Assembly: GCA_041905795.1 (NCBI GenBank)
Contig: JAYRKL010000023.1
Span: 1 to 64,000, forward strand
Length of the DNA stretch: 64,000 nucleotides
Direction: 5' to 3'
From: SHVO01 sp041905795
GTDB taxonomy: Bacteria; Pseudomonadota; Alphaproteobacteria; Rhodospirillales; Rhodospirillaceae
Part shown: one piece after another, positions 22,574 through 31,736 of the stretch
Numbering within the stretch: the stretch's first letter is position 1
Layout: each line of letters starts with the position of its first letter
Translations under genes and position numbers: made by a program
Notes under the pieces: generated by a model
Databases searched by the model: none
Seen by the model: the letters and a program-made list of their open reading frames with translations, nothing else
Told to the model about the DNA's origin: nothing

Positions 22574-23446
22574 TCAGCCAAACTGCAATTCCGCGCGATC
22601 TGCCGCTTCCGCGGGCGCCGCAAAGGGACTATCCGCCGACAGCGCCGGGATTTTCGCCCGCGCCTGGCTTACGTCCGCCGGGTCGATGACCGCGCTGACG
22701 ACGCCTGGCGCGAGCCCTCCGTCGGCCAGCACTTCGCCCCACGGGTTTACAATCAGCGAATGCCCATAAGTCTTGCGCCCGCCGGCGTGCACGCCGGTCT
22801 GGGCCGGAGCAAAGATGAAGCAGCCGGTCTCGATGGCGCGCGCGCGAAGCAGCACATGCCAGTGGGCCTCGCCCGTGGGCCGGGTGAAGGCCGACGGCAC
22901 GGCGATGAAGTCGGCGCCCGCACGGGCGAGATGGCGATAAAGGCCGGGAAAGCGCATGTCGTAGCAGATGGTCAGCCCGAGACTGCCCCAGGGCAGCGCA
23001 ACCGACACCGCCGCGCCGCCGGCCTGGAAGGTGGCGCTCTCGGCGTAGCGCTCGCCGTTGCCGAGATCGACGTCGAACATATGGATCTTGTCGTAACGGG
23101 CGGCGATCCGCCCTTGCGGATCGATCACATAAGTGCGGTTGGCGAGCTTGCCGTTCTGGAGCGCGACGGCAAGGCTGCCGGCATGGAGCCACACGCCCAG
23201 TTCGGACGCCAGTTTGCGGAACGCCGCCAGCGCCGCGTGGGTGTCTTCGGGCATGGCCTTGGCGCGGGTGTGGTCCCGGTCTTTTTCCATCATGGCGACG
23301 TTCTCGGGCAGCACGATCAACGCCGCACCGTCCTTGACGGCCGCACGGGCAAAGGCGGAGGCGTTGGCGATGTTCTCCGCCATGTCGCTCGACGTGTTGA
23401 CCTGGATGCAGGCGACCTTGAATGTCGGCTTGGCAGCAGCGGTCAT
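22574..23446 (-). CDS. Carbon-nitrogen hydrolase, Nit2/deaminated-glutathione-amidase-like
   Basis: Member of the nitrilase superfamily, 290 residues. The catalytic triad is visible: Glu in VLPENV (E48), Lys in RYDKIHMFD and Cys in ICYDMRFPGLY (about residue 160). The closest characterised relatives are Nit1/Nit2 types that repair deaminated glutathione or hydrolyse omega-amides. The adjacent glutaredoxin, from whose stop it is separated by one base, supports a link to glutathione metabolism. The exact substrate is inferred. Confidence 0.88.
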   Translation of the reverse strand: MTAAAKPTFKVACIQVNTSSDMAENIANASAFARAAVKDGAALIVLPENVAMMEKDRDHTRAKAMPEDTHAALAAFRKLASELGVWLHAGSLAVALQNGKLANRTYVIDPQGRIAARYDKIHMFDVDLGNGERYAESATFQAGGAAVSVALPWGSLGLTICYDMRFPGLYRHLARAGADFIAVPSAFTRPTGEAHWHVLLRARAIETGCFIFAPAQTGVHAGGRKTYGHSLIVNPWGEVLADGGLAPGVVSAVIDPADVSQARAKIPALSADSPFAAPAEAADRAELQFG

Positions 23447-23447
23447 G

Positions 23448-23708
23448 TCACGCCTTGCCCGCGAGCAGCGGATCCAACCCGCCGGCCGCGTCGAGGTCGT
23501 GGAGATCGTCGCAACCGCCCACGTGCCGGCCGTCGATGAAGATCTGCGGCACGGTACGCCGGCCGGAGCGGGTCATCATTTCGGCGCGCTTGGCGTCATC
23601 GTCCATGACGTCGATCTCGGTGAAGGCCGCGCCCTTGCGGTTCAACAGCGCCTTGGCCCGGTGGCAATACCCGCAATAGGGAGAGGTGTAGATTTCGATA
23701 GTCGCCAT
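23448..23708 (-). CDS. grxC: Dithiol glutaredoxin 3 (GrxC type)
   Basis: Small 86-residue thiol-disulfide oxidoreductase using glutathione. The active site is CGYC near residues 12-15 (E. coli Grx3 has CPYC). The TVPQIFIDGRHVGGCDDL segment is the glutathione-binding part. It is one base upstream of the nitrilase gene. Its start at 23708 faces the formyltransferase-like gene across 78 bases. Confidence 0.94.
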   Translation of the reverse strand: MATIEIYTSPYCGYCHRAKALLNRKGAAFTEIDVMDDDAKRAEMMTRSGRRTVPQIFIDGRHVGGCDDLHDLDAAGGLDPLLAGKA

Positions 23709-23786
23709 GATACCGCACGCAGTGACACCCGTGTCAGTGTCTATTTAAGCTTCCCAGCCTACCATACAAGGTGGGGCGCCAACGCC

Positions 23787-24401
23787 ATGAGGATCAATGA
23801 GGTGCGGATCGACAAGATCATCCTGCTGACCGGCCGGGACGAAGCCCCGGTGCTCACCCGCATGCTGGTGCAGGCCAACGGCGCGCTCGCGGTGCATGCG
23901 GTTCATGACCGCGCCGGCCTCGAAGCCGGGGCCGGGCCCGGCCGACTCATCTGCTTTTGTTCCAGCATCATCGTACCGGCGCCGCTGCTCGCGCGCTTCG
24001 ACGGGCCCGGTTACAATTTCCATCCCGGCCCTCCCGAACGGCCCGGCAGATACCCCAGCGTCTTCGCCCTGTTCGACGGCGCGGCGGATTTCGGCATCAC
24101 GGTGCACGAAATGGCGCCGCGGGTGGATTCCGGTCCGATCGTCATGACCGAACGCTTCGCCGTCCCCGCCGACAGCGACCTCGAAACCCTCGAAAGCCTG
24201 ACGCTCACCAAGCTGGCCCAGACCTTCAGGCGCATGGCGCCCTACCTCGCCAACGTCGCACGCCCGTTGCCGCATCTGCCGGTGGCGTGGTCCGGCCGCA
24301 GGACCACACGCGCCGACTACGACGCCTTGCGCGTCATCACGCCGGACATGGACGCCGCGGAGATTGCACGCCGGCGCCGCTGCTGCGGACATATCGATTA
24401 G
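23787..24401 (+). CDS. Formyltransferase-fold protein of unknown substrate
   Basis: A 204-residue protein with the Formyl_trans_N fold of enzymes using 10-formyltetrahydrofolate. The triad is in place: N77 and H79 in YNFHPGPPERPGRYP and D114 in RVDSGPIVM. It lacks the C-terminal domain of methionyl-tRNA formyltransferase, and the C-terminus carries CCGHID. It could formylate a nucleotide sugar or amine, or be a relative with another job; I cannot choose. It converges with comF (4-base overlap) and is divergent from grxC, an unusual insertion in an otherwise conserved cluster. Confidence 0.75.
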   Translation: MRINEVRIDKIILLTGRDEAPVLTRMLVQANGALAVHAVHDRAGLEAGAGPGRLICFCSSIIVPAPLLARFDGPGYNFHPGPPERPGRYPSVFALFDGAADFGITVHEMAPRVDSGPIVMTERFAVPADSDLETLESLTLTKLAQTFRRMAPYLANVARPLPHLPVAWSGRRTTRADYDALRVITPDMDAAEIARRRRCCGHID

Positions 24402-25129
24402 CGCACGGCCGGCACGCGCGCGAGCACCAGCACATCGACGCGCGCCGCACCCGCCGCCAGCAAGGCCGTGGCGCAGGCGTCAGCCGTGGCGCCGGTCGTG
24501 AAGACATCGTCGATCAGGAGCACGCGCTTTTGCGCGATCCGTCCCGGCGCGGCGACCGCGAAAGCCCCGCCCACATTGCGCGCCCGCGCGCCGCGGCTGA
24601 GACCGCCCTGGCTCGGCGTCGCCTTGATCCGGCGCAGGGCGTCCACGGCCACCGCCCTGCCGGCCAGCCTTCCGAGCGCGTTGGCGAGCAGCGCGGCCTG
24701 ATTATATGTGCGCATAAGCAGCCGCCAGCGGTGCAGCGGCACCGGCACAATCACGTCGCAATCGGCCAGCATCTCCGCCCCGGACCGCCGCAGCCACTTG
24801 GCCAGGTGCACGGCCGCGTCCGTGCGGTCGCCGTGTTTGAGCTTCAGCACCAGTCCGCGGCTGGCCTCGTCATAGAGGAAGACCGCGCGGCTGCGGCGGT
24901 AGACCGGCGGTGCGGCGATACAAGCGCCGCACGCGGCATTGACGTCCACGGCCGGGCCGTCGAAAGGCGCACCGCAGATGCCGCACAGCGGCGGCGCGAT
25001 GAAGGTCATGCGTCCGAAACATTCCGCGCACAGGGCGCCGGCGTCGTCCACCACCGCCGTGCAGGCCAGGCACTGGGGCGGCAACACCGCGTTCAGCACG
25101 ATCCTCGAGGCCGTCGCCAGCAACCCCAT
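24398..25129 (-). CDS. comF: ComF family phosphoribosyltransferase-fold protein
   Basis: A 243-residue protein with an N-terminal double zinc ribbon (CLAC, CAEC, CGIC and CGAC pairs in residues 20-70) and a C-terminal PRT-type domain with the PRPP loop VLLIDDVFTTGATADAC. ComF proteins assist natural DNA uptake in transformable bacteria, but homologues are general and the function in alphaproteobacteria is not settled. I take the ATG at 25129 (MGLLATASRIVL); the open frame extends further upstream without similarity and across the divergent methyltransferase gene. Confidence 0.88.
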   Translation of the reverse strand: MGLLATASRIVLNAVLPPQCLACTAVVDDAGALCAECFGRMTFIAPPLCGICGAPFDGPAVDVNAACGACIAAPPVYRRSRAVFLYDEASRGLVLKLKHGDRTDAAVHLAKWLRRSGAEMLADCDVIVPVPLHRWRLLMRTYNQAALLANALGRLAGRAVAVDALRRIKATPSQGGLSRGARARNVGGAFAVAAPGRIAQKRVLLIDDVFTTGATADACATALLAAGAARVDVLVLARVPAVR

Positions 25130-25175
25130 TCGTCCCCCGCTTTTCGCTTGGGGGTAAAGGTGCCATAACGGCGCC

Positions 25176-26081
25176 ATGCCGGACAGCATGCTTGTCTTCG
25201 ACCGCGCCCTGGTGCGGCGGCGCCGCGACCGCGCCGCCGCGGGGTTTGGCGCGGCCGACTTCATCTTCAAGGAGTCCGCCGACCGCCTGGCCGACCGGCT
25301 GCTCGACATGGCGCGGGAATTCCCCCTGGCCCTGGATCTTGGCTGCCACACCGGGCTGATGGCGGCGGCCTTGCGCGGCCATGCCAAGGTCGGCCGCCTG
25401 GTGCAGTGCGACCTCTCGCCGGCCATGGCGCGCGCGGCCCAGGGTCTCGCGCCCACGGCCTGCGCCGACGAAGAATGGCTGCCGTTCGCCGAAGGTGCCT
25501 TCGACCTGGCGCTGTCCAATCTTTCGCTACAGTGGGTCAACGACCTTCCCGGCGCCCTCGCGCAGATCCGCCGCGCGGTGAAGCCGGATGGCCTCCTGCT
25601 CGCGACCGTTTTCGGCGGCGAAACCTTGCAGGAATTGCGCATCGCGCTGATGGAGGCCGAGAGCGAACTCAGCGGCGGCATTTCACCGCGCGTGTCGCCG
25701 TTCATCGACATGCGCGAGGCCGGCGGCCTGCTGACGCGCGCGGGCTTCGCTTTGCCGGTGGTCGATACCGAAACCATCACCGTCACCTATGGCGACATGT
25801 TCAAGCTCATGGCCGACCTGCGCGCCATGGGTGAAACCAACGCCGTGCTGGAGCGGCGCAAACATCCCACCGGCCGCGCGCTGTTCCTGCGCGCCGCCGA
25901 GATCTGCCGCAACCGTTTCAGCGACGCCCGCGGCCGGCTGACGGTGACTTTCCAGATGGTCACCCTCACCGCCTGGGTACCGCACGCCTCGCAGCAGAAG
26001 CCCCTGCGCCCCGGCAGCGCCAAGACCCGCCTCGCCGACGCGCTGTCGACCCGGGAAATCGGCCTGGGGGAAAAGCCATGA
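25176..26081 (+). CDS. Class I SAM methyltransferase, BioC/NDUFAF5-like
   Basis: A 301-residue methyltransferase with the SAM motif DLGCHTG (about 52-58), CDLSPAMARAA and the post-motif DLALSNLSLQWVNDLPGAL. The N-terminus FDRALVRRRRDRAA is shared with mitochondrial NDUFAF5, a complex I assembly factor that modifies a subunit arginine, and with BioC. Its place divergent from comF is common in the class. Start at 25176, with a second in-frame ATG at 25188. Confidence 0.83.
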   Translation: MPDSMLVFDRALVRRRRDRAAAGFGAADFIFKESADRLADRLLDMAREFPLALDLGCHTGLMAAALRGHAKVGRLVQCDLSPAMARAAQGLAPTACADEEWLPFAEGAFDLALSNLSLQWVNDLPGALAQIRRAVKPDGLLLATVFGGETLQELRIALMEAESELSGGISPRVSPFIDMREAGGLLTRAGFALPVVDTETITVTYGDMFKLMADLRAMGETNAVLERRKHPTGRALFLRAAEICRNRFSDARGRLTVTFQMVTLTAWVPHASQQKPLRPGSAKTRLADALSTREIGLGEKP

Positions 26082-26106
26082 TCTGCTTTGCTCCGCTGCG
26101 CGGCTC

Positions 26107-26844
26107 ATGAAATTTCCCGCCCCCTTGATCGAGGGCACGCTGGTGCAGCGCTACAAGCGCTTCCTCGCCGACGTGCGCCTCGCGTCCGGCGAAGTGGTGG
26201 TCGCGCATTGCGCCAACCCGGGCTCCATGCTGTCGGTGAAGGACCCCGGGTCGAAGGTGTGGCTGTCGCCGGCCGCCGACCCGAACCGCAAGCTGCGCTA
26301 TACCTGGGAGCTGATTGCCGTCGGCGACACGCTGGTGGGCATCAACACCGGCCACCCCAACCATCTGGTGGCCGAGGCCATCGCCGAGGGCCGCATCAAG
26401 GAACTCACCGGCTATCCGGTCCTCAAACGCGAACAGAAGTACGGCAAGAACTCGCGCATCGACATCCTGCTGGAAGCCCCCGGCCGCCCCGCCTGTTACG
26501 TGGAGGTCAAGAATGTGACCATGAAGCGGCCCCCGGGAGAAACCGGGGCCGGGGACCTGGCCGAGTTTCCGGACTCGGTCACCGAGCGCGGTGCCAAGCA
26601 TTTGAAGGAAATGACAGATATCGTCAAAGCCGGCGGCCGCGCGGTCATGGTCTACCTGGTGCAACGCGGCGATTGCCGCAGGTTTTCCGTCGCCGCCGAC
26701 ATCGACCCCGCCTACGCCGCGGGCCTCAAGGCCGCCAGGGCCGCCGGAGTCGAGGCTGTGTGCTATGGTTGCCGCATCGGCCTGGATGCTATAACCGTGG
26801 CCGGCCCGTTGACCTTGGATTTACCAAATCCGCGTCATACATAG
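26107..26844 (+). CDS. sfsA: SfsA, sugar fermentation stimulation protein homologue
   Basis: A 245-residue protein of the SfsA family, predicted to be a DNA-binding nuclease-like fold; named from an E. coli maltose-metabolism phenotype. Diagnostic stretches are KRFLADVRLASGEVV, HCANPGSML, the nuclease-like SRIDILLEA followed by YVEVKNVT, and FPDSVTERGAKHL. It lies 25 bases after the methyltransferase gene and 56 before map, so these plus-strand genes may form one unit. Confidence 0.94.
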   Translation: MKFPAPLIEGTLVQRYKRFLADVRLASGEVVVAHCANPGSMLSVKDPGSKVWLSPAADPNRKLRYTWELIAVGDTLVGINTGHPNHLVAEAIAEGRIKELTGYPVLKREQKYGKNSRIDILLEAPGRPACYVEVKNVTMKRPPGETGAGDLAEFPDSVTERGAKHLKEMTDIVKAGGRAVMVYLVQRGDCRRFSVAADIDPAYAAGLKAARAAGVEAVCYGCRIGLDAITVAGPLTLDLPNPRHT

Positions 26845-26900
26845 GGGCCGCGCCCGGGTTTCGGCAGCATGCCGGACCGGACCTTGAACACCGATCGGGA

Positions 26901-27728
26901 ATGAATCTGGTTATGAGAGAAGCCGCACTCAAACGCCCGCGCGATGTCGAGATCCACGGCCCCGAAGCCTTCGCGGCCATGCGTAAGTCCTGCCGCCTGA
27001 CCGCCGAGATCCTGGATTACATCACCGATTTCGTGAAGCCGGGGGTGACCACCGGCGAGATCGACCAGCTCTGCCACGAATACCACCGCGCCCACGGCGC
27101 GATTCCGGGGCCGCTGAACTATCGCGGCTACCCCAAGTCGATCTGCACCTCGATCAACCACGTGGTGTGCCACGGCATCCCGGGCGACAAGGTGCTCAAG
27201 GACGGCGACATCGTGAATATCGACGTCTCGCCGATCCTCGACGGCTGGTTCGGCGACTCAAGCCGGATGTATTTTGTCGGCGACGTGAAGATCAAGGCCC
27301 AGCGCCTGGTCGAGCATACCTATCACGCCATGATGAAGGGCATCGAAGCCGTGAAACCGGGCGCCACGCTCGGCGATATCGGGCACGCCATCCAGTCTTA
27401 CGCCGAGGGCCAGCGCTTTTCGGTGGTGCGCGATTTCTGCGGCCACGGCATCGGCCGCGTCTTCCACCAGGCGCCCAATGTCATGCACTTCGGCGAACCC
27501 GGCGAGGGCATGGTGCTGGAACCCGGCATGATCTTCACCATCGAGCCCATGATCAACGCCGGCCGCTACGAGACCAAGATACTCGACGACGGCTGGACCG
27601 CGGTGACGCGCGACAAGTCCCTGTCCGCCCAGTTCGAACACACCGTGGGCGTGACCGACACCGGCGTTGAGATCTTCACGCTCTCGCCCAAGGGCTACAC
27701 CTTCCCGCCTTACGGCCCCAAGGCATAG
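26901..27728 (+). CDS. map: Type I methionine aminopeptidase
   Basis: Removes the N-terminal methionine from nascent proteins. The 275-residue protein carries the five metal ligands in NIDVSPILDGWFGDSSR (two Asp), FCGHGIGRVFH (His), IFTIEPMI (Glu) and AQFEHTVGV (Glu), and the substrate His in SINHVVCHGIPG. The ATG at 26901 is chosen; another at 26913 is equally possible, and neither has a strong Shine-Dalgarno. Confidence 0.96.
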   Translation: MNLVMREAALKRPRDVEIHGPEAFAAMRKSCRLTAEILDYITDFVKPGVTTGEIDQLCHEYHRAHGAIPGPLNYRGYPKSICTSINHVVCHGIPGDKVLKDGDIVNIDVSPILDGWFGDSSRMYFVGDVKIKAQRLVEHTYHAMMKGIEAVKPGATLGDIGHAIQSYAEGQRFSVVRDFCGHGIGRVFHQAPNVMHFGEPGEGMVLEPGMIFTIEPMINAGRYETKILDDGWTAVTRDKSLSAQFEHTVGVTDTGVEIFTLSPKGYTFPPYGPKA

Positions 27729-27831
27729 CCTCCACAACCTTTGGTCTATCCCGGCCGCGCCATACAAGAGGCCGCGGCGCGGCGGACAGTTTACCCTCTG
27801 GCCGGGGAGAACGGGCACGGGGGGCTTTCTC

Positions 27832-28692
27832 ATGCGTACCGTTTGGCGTTTTCTATGCGTCCTGGCGTGCGCGCTTGCGGCATCCGGGGCGGCGCGCGCG
27901 CAGGAATTCGACCGCGCGGTCTCGGCCTTTTCAGACGCCATCGCCAACACCCTGGACCTGCGCCCCAGCGATGTCAGCCATATGAAGCTGGGACTCGGCC
28001 CCGGCTTCAGCCCGGCCTTCGAGGGGTCGCGCGACTACAAGCTTCACGCCGTGCCGGTGATCTCGCTGCAGTACCGCGACGTCTTGCGAGTCAGCAATAA
28101 CGACGTCGACTTCACCGCCTTCGATCATGTGTTCGACCTCGGCGAGGATGTCGGCAGCGCCCACCTCGAGGTCGGCCCAACCGTCAGCCTCGATTTCGGC
28201 CGCAGCGAACATGACAGCGCCGACCTCAGGGGCATGGGCAACGTCGGCTTCGCACTGGAACTGGGCGGCTACGTCGCATATTCCACCGACCGCTTCCGCG
28301 TCGAATGGGAGGCCGGCCAGTCCGCCACCGGCGGACACGGCGGCGCGATCGCCGAACTGCACGTCTCCGGAACCCTCTACCGCGGCGAACGTCTCGCGGT
28401 CGGCGCCAATGGCACCTTGTCCCTCGCCACCTCCAAGTACCTAAAATCGTTTTTCGGCGTCAGCCCGCGGCAGGCGGCGCTGTCCGGCCTGCCGGCGTTC
28501 CACCCCGGCGGCGGCCTCAAGAGCGCGTTCCTCGGCTTCCAGGGCAGCTACACCCTGACGCCGTCCTGGGCGCTGCTGGCGCATCTCGGCTACGAACGGC
28601 TGCTCGGCGATGCCGCGGCCAGCCCGCTCGTCGTCCAGCGCGGCGCCGCCAACCAGGCGCTGGTCAGCGCCTTCGCGGTCTACACCTTTTAG
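27832..28692 (+). CDS. MipA/OmpV family outer-membrane protein
   Basis: A 286-residue predicted outer-membrane beta-barrel. It has a signal peptide (residues 1-23, ending GAARAQ). Family marks are GPGFSPAFEGSRDYKLHAVP, the FFGVSPRQAALSGLPAF segment, YERLLGDAAASPLV and a terminal aromatic residue in AVYTF. The family includes the MipA scaffold of murein synthesis and OmpV, so the role is porin-like or structural and not decided here. A GGGGGG purine run lies about 8 bases before the ATG. It converges with trxC, overlapping by four bases. Confidence 0.87.
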   Translation: MRTVWRFLCVLACALAASGAARAQEFDRAVSAFSDAIANTLDLRPSDVSHMKLGLGPGFSPAFEGSRDYKLHAVPVISLQYRDVLRVSNNDVDFTAFDHVFDLGEDVGSAHLEVGPTVSLDFGRSEHDSADLRGMGNVGFALELGGYVAYSTDRFRVEWEAGQSATGGHGGAIAELHVSGTLYRGERLAVGANGTLSLATSKYLKSFFGVSPRQAALSGLPAFHPGGGLKSAFLGFQGSYTLTPSWALLAHLGYERLLGDAAASPLVVQRGAANQALVSAFAVYTF

Positions 28693-29120
28693 ATATTCGC
28701 TTTCGCCCAGGCGACGATGCGCGCGGAGTCCATGGCGCCGGCAGTCTGCGCCTTCAACCGTCCGTTCTCCAGCAACAGCAAGGTCGGCACGCCTTGGATG
28801 CCGAAACGGCGGCCGATGTCGGGCGCCGTGTCGAGGTTGAGTTTGAGGAGGCGCATGCCCGGCTCCAACTCCGCCGCTGCGCGCTCGAACATCGGCCCCA
28901 TCATGCGGCACGGCCCGCACCACGGCGCCCAGACATCCACCAGCACCGGCAGGTCACCCGCGGCGTGACGGTCGAAGCCGTCGCGATCCACTTCGACCGG
29001 ACGGCCCGTGAACAGTGCCTGGCCGCAAGCGCCGCAGGCCGGCTTTTCGGCAAGGCGCGCCGCCGGAACGCGGTTGCGCTTGCTGCAGGACGGGCATACG
29101 GCGATCACGGGTTCGGTCAT
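28689..29120 (-). CDS. trxC: Thioredoxin 2 (TrxC) with zinc ribbon
   Basis: A 143-residue cytoplasmic disulfide reductase. The N-terminal zinc ribbon has C9/C12 and C29/C32, which distinguishes TrxC from TrxA. The thioredoxin domain follows with the active site WCGPC (C68, C71) and the cis-proline in GVPTLLL. TrxC is usually part of the oxidative-stress response. A 100-base gap with no feature seen separates it from the amidase stop. Confidence 0.95.
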   Translation of the reverse strand: MTEPVIAVCPSCSKRNRVPAARLAEKPACGACGQALFTGRPVEVDRDGFDRHAAGDLPVLVDVWAPWCGPCRMMGPMFERAAAELEPGMRLLKLNLDTAPDIGRRFGIQGVPTLLLLENGRLKAQTAGAMDSARIVAWAKANI

Positions 29121-29220
29121 ATGTCATAGATATGTCGGGCGCAGACCGCTCTCAACCCCACACCGGCGGCCATGCGCCTTTAGCGGTCGTGGCCGCACGG
29201 AATCTCGCGTGCCGAGCCGG

Positions 29221-30795
29221 TTATTTCGCGGCAACCGCCGCCTTGTAGGCTTGAGGCGGCACACGCTTATAGCCGGCCTGCTCATATCCATAGCCGAACG
29301 AGAGCAGCGTCTGCTCGGACCACTGCGGCCCGACGAAGGAAATATCGACCGGCATTCCTTCGACGGCGCCCATGGGCACGGACAGGATCGGATAGCCGCC
29401 GATGGCCGCGTTCCGGGTAAAGGAGCCGGGCCCGTCGCCGCGGCCGCCGGTCCTGGGGGTCCCGTCCGCCGGAATGACGCCGGCCGGCGCGCCCGCCGGG
29501 GTGACCAGGGCGTTGAGCTGGTATTGCGCAAAAATCGCATCGTACCCCTCGGGCCCGGCCTTGCGCTGGATGTATTCCATCTGTTCGAGGTATTTCGGAT
29601 TCTCAAATCCGCCGGTCGTCGCCGCCGCCTCTTCCCAGTACAGCATGCTGATCTTCGACTCGCGCGGATCGGCCTTGTTGAAGGCGATCAGGTCCTCGAG
29701 CGTGCGGGTTTTCACCGCCGGCGGCGCCGACGCGAGATACGCCGCGATGTCATGCTTGAAGTTATAGGCCTCGGCCTGCAGGCCGATGTCATTGAGGTTC
29801 TCGAGGCTGCCGGGCACCTCCACCAGTTCCACGCCTTGCGCCTGCAGCACCGCCAGCGCCTGGTCGAATACCGCCTGGGTCTTCTCCGCCTCGCGCTGCG
29901 CGCCGCGCAGGACGCCGATGCGCGCGCCCTTCAGCGCACCGCGATCCAGCGCCTTCGCATAATCGGTCTTGCGGGTATCGGCGTCCCGCGTCCTTGCATC
30001 GGCCGGATCGGACCCGGCCAGGACGGTGAGCATCATGGCGACATCGGTGACCGACCGCGCCATGGGGCCCGCAGTATCCTGCAATTCGGTGATCGGCACG
30101 ATACCGCGCCGCGAGACGAGGCCCCGCGTCGGGCGCAGCCCGACGACGCCGTTGGCATTGGACGGCCCGGTAATGGAACCCGAGGTATCCGTGCCCAAGG
30201 CGCCGGCGGCAAAACTGACGGCCATGGCGATGCCGGATCCCGAGCTGGAGCCGGCCGGGGACTTGGTCAGGTCGTAGGGATTGTGAGGCGTGCCGCCGAC
30301 GCTGCTTCCGGCATAGGAGTCGGTGGTGCGATAGCCCGCCCATTGCGAAAGATTGGTCTTGCCGAGGATCACGGCGCCCGCGGCCTTCAGGCGCCGGGTC
30401 ACTTCGGCGTCGTTGACGGGGACATTCTCAGCCAGCGCGAACGAACCGGCGGTGCTCGGCATGCCGGTGGCGTCGATATTGTCTTTCAACAGGATGGGGA
30501 CGCCGTCCAGCGGACCGAGCGGCTTTCCCTCGGCGCGGCGCTTGTCGGAAGCCGCCGCCTGCGCGAGAGCGTCCGGGGCGACGGCGATGATCGCGTTGAG
30601 CGGCGCATTGTACGTGCGGATACGGTCGACATAGGCCTTGGCGACCGACACCGACGTGGTGTGCCCGGCCGCGAGTTCCGCGGAGATTTGCGCCAACGGT
30701 ACTTCCTCCACCGCGTAGGGTTTGTCACCCTTCGAACACGCCGTGAGGGCAGCGCAGGAAACCAGCGCCGCGCGAAGAATGGAACGGTAGGTCAT
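29221..30795 (-). CDS. Amidase-signature-family lipoprotein
   Basis: A 524-residue hydrolase of the amidase signature family. The N-terminus is a lipoprotein signal with lipobox LTAC (Cys20), so it is probably membrane-anchored in the periplasm. The Ser-cisSer-Lys triad is visible: K104 in ILLKDN, cis-Ser near S184 in AGSSSGSG and the nucleophile near S207 in GTDTSGSI. The ATG at 30795 follows a strong purine-rich GGGGG; a GTG two codons upstream is less likely. The substrate is unknown; family members act on amino-acid amides, peptides and aryl amides. Confidence 0.9.
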   Translation of the reverse strand: MTYRSILRAALVSCAALTACSKGDKPYAVEEVPLAQISAELAAGHTTSVSVAKAYVDRIRTYNAPLNAIIAVAPDALAQAAASDKRRAEGKPLGPLDGVPILLKDNIDATGMPSTAGSFALAENVPVNDAEVTRRLKAAGAVILGKTNLSQWAGYRTTDSYAGSSVGGTPHNPYDLTKSPAGSSSGSGIAMAVSFAAGALGTDTSGSITGPSNANGVVGLRPTRGLVSRRGIVPITELQDTAGPMARSVTDVAMMLTVLAGSDPADARTRDADTRKTDYAKALDRGALKGARIGVLRGAQREAEKTQAVFDQALAVLQAQGVELVEVPGSLENLNDIGLQAEAYNFKHDIAAYLASAPPAVKTRTLEDLIAFNKADPRESKISMLYWEEAAATTGGFENPKYLEQMEYIQRKAGPEGYDAIFAQYQLNALVTPAGAPAGVIPADGTPRTGGRGDGPGSFTRNAAIGGYPILSVPMGAVEGMPVDISFVGPQWSEQTLLSFGYGYEQAGYKRVPPQAYKAAVAAK

Positions 30796-30912
30796 GGCCA
30801 CCCCCTCTGCTATCCCGCGCCAACTTTAGCTACTCTCTCCCGGCCCGAGGGGATTTTTTTGCCAATTCCCGTTACATTGGCGCCCGCGCACGCCCACGGC
30901 GCCGGGAACACC

Positions 30913-31674
30913 ATGGCCAAGAGACGCAGCGGATTCAAAGGCGGGGATTTGCAGGATGGCACGGCGGCCGGACATCCCGGCCTGAGCGACGTGCAGGAGC
31001 CCGTGCCTCACTATCACGGGCACCGCGACCGCCTGCGTGAGCGCTTCCTGACGGCGGGGGCGGAGAAACTTCCCGATTACGAAGTGCTCGAACTCCTGCT
31101 GTTCGGCGTCATCCCGCGCAAGGACACCAAGCCCATCGCCAAGGCGCTGCTCGCGAAATTCGGCTCCTTCGATGAAGTTCTGGCCGCCAGCCCCGCGGCG
31201 CTGATGACCGTCGACGGCATCAAGGACAGCGCCGCGGCGATGCTCAAAGCCGTTCAGGCTTCGATCCAGCTGGCGCTGCAGACCCGGGTACGCGACGCCG
31301 ATGTGATTTCCTCCTGGAACGCCCTGCTCGACTACTGCAAGGCGCGCATGGCCCATGACGCCGTCGAGCAGTTTCGCCTCATTTACCTCGACCGCAAGAA
31401 CCGGCTGATCGCCGATGAAGCCCAGCAAATGGGCACTGTCGACCACACGCCGGTGTATCCGCGTGAAGTCGCCAGACGCGCTCTCGAGATGAACGCAAGC
31501 GCCGTCATCATGGTGCACAACCATCCCTCCGGCGATCCCAGGCCGTCGCAGCCCGATATCGAGATGACCCGCAGGATCAAGGACGCGCTGGCAGCGGTGG
31601 GCATCACGCTGCATGACCATGTGATCGTCAGCCGCGGCGGGCCGCTGTCGTTCCGGGCCCAGGGGCTGCTCTGA
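30913..31674 (+). CDS. radC: RadC/YsfA-type JAB-domain DNA repair-related protein
   Basis: A 253-residue protein with an N-terminal helix-hairpin-helix region (about 40-105, TVDGIKDSAAAML) and a C-terminal JAMM/MPN metalloprotease-like domain with HNHPSGDPRPSQPD. The name RadC is historical: a role in recombination repair is not confirmed, and JAMM proteins are found as isopeptidases. The ATG at 30913 follows GGGA. It is divergent from the amidase gene. Confidence 0.92.
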   Translation: MAKRRSGFKGGDLQDGTAAGHPGLSDVQEPVPHYHGHRDRLRERFLTAGAEKLPDYEVLELLLFGVIPRKDTKPIAKALLAKFGSFDEVLAASPAALMTVDGIKDSAAAMLKAVQASIQLALQTRVRDADVISSWNALLDYCKARMAHDAVEQFRLIYLDRKNRLIADEAQQMGTVDHTPVYPREVARRALEMNASAVIMVHNHPSGDPRPSQPDIEMTRRIKDALAAVGITLHDHVIVSRGGPLSFRAQGLL

Positions 31675-31736
31675 TGGCTTTTCCGCCGGTTATGCTCTAA
31701 CGTCGCCGCGTCGCATCGATTCCGGGGAGGACCGAC

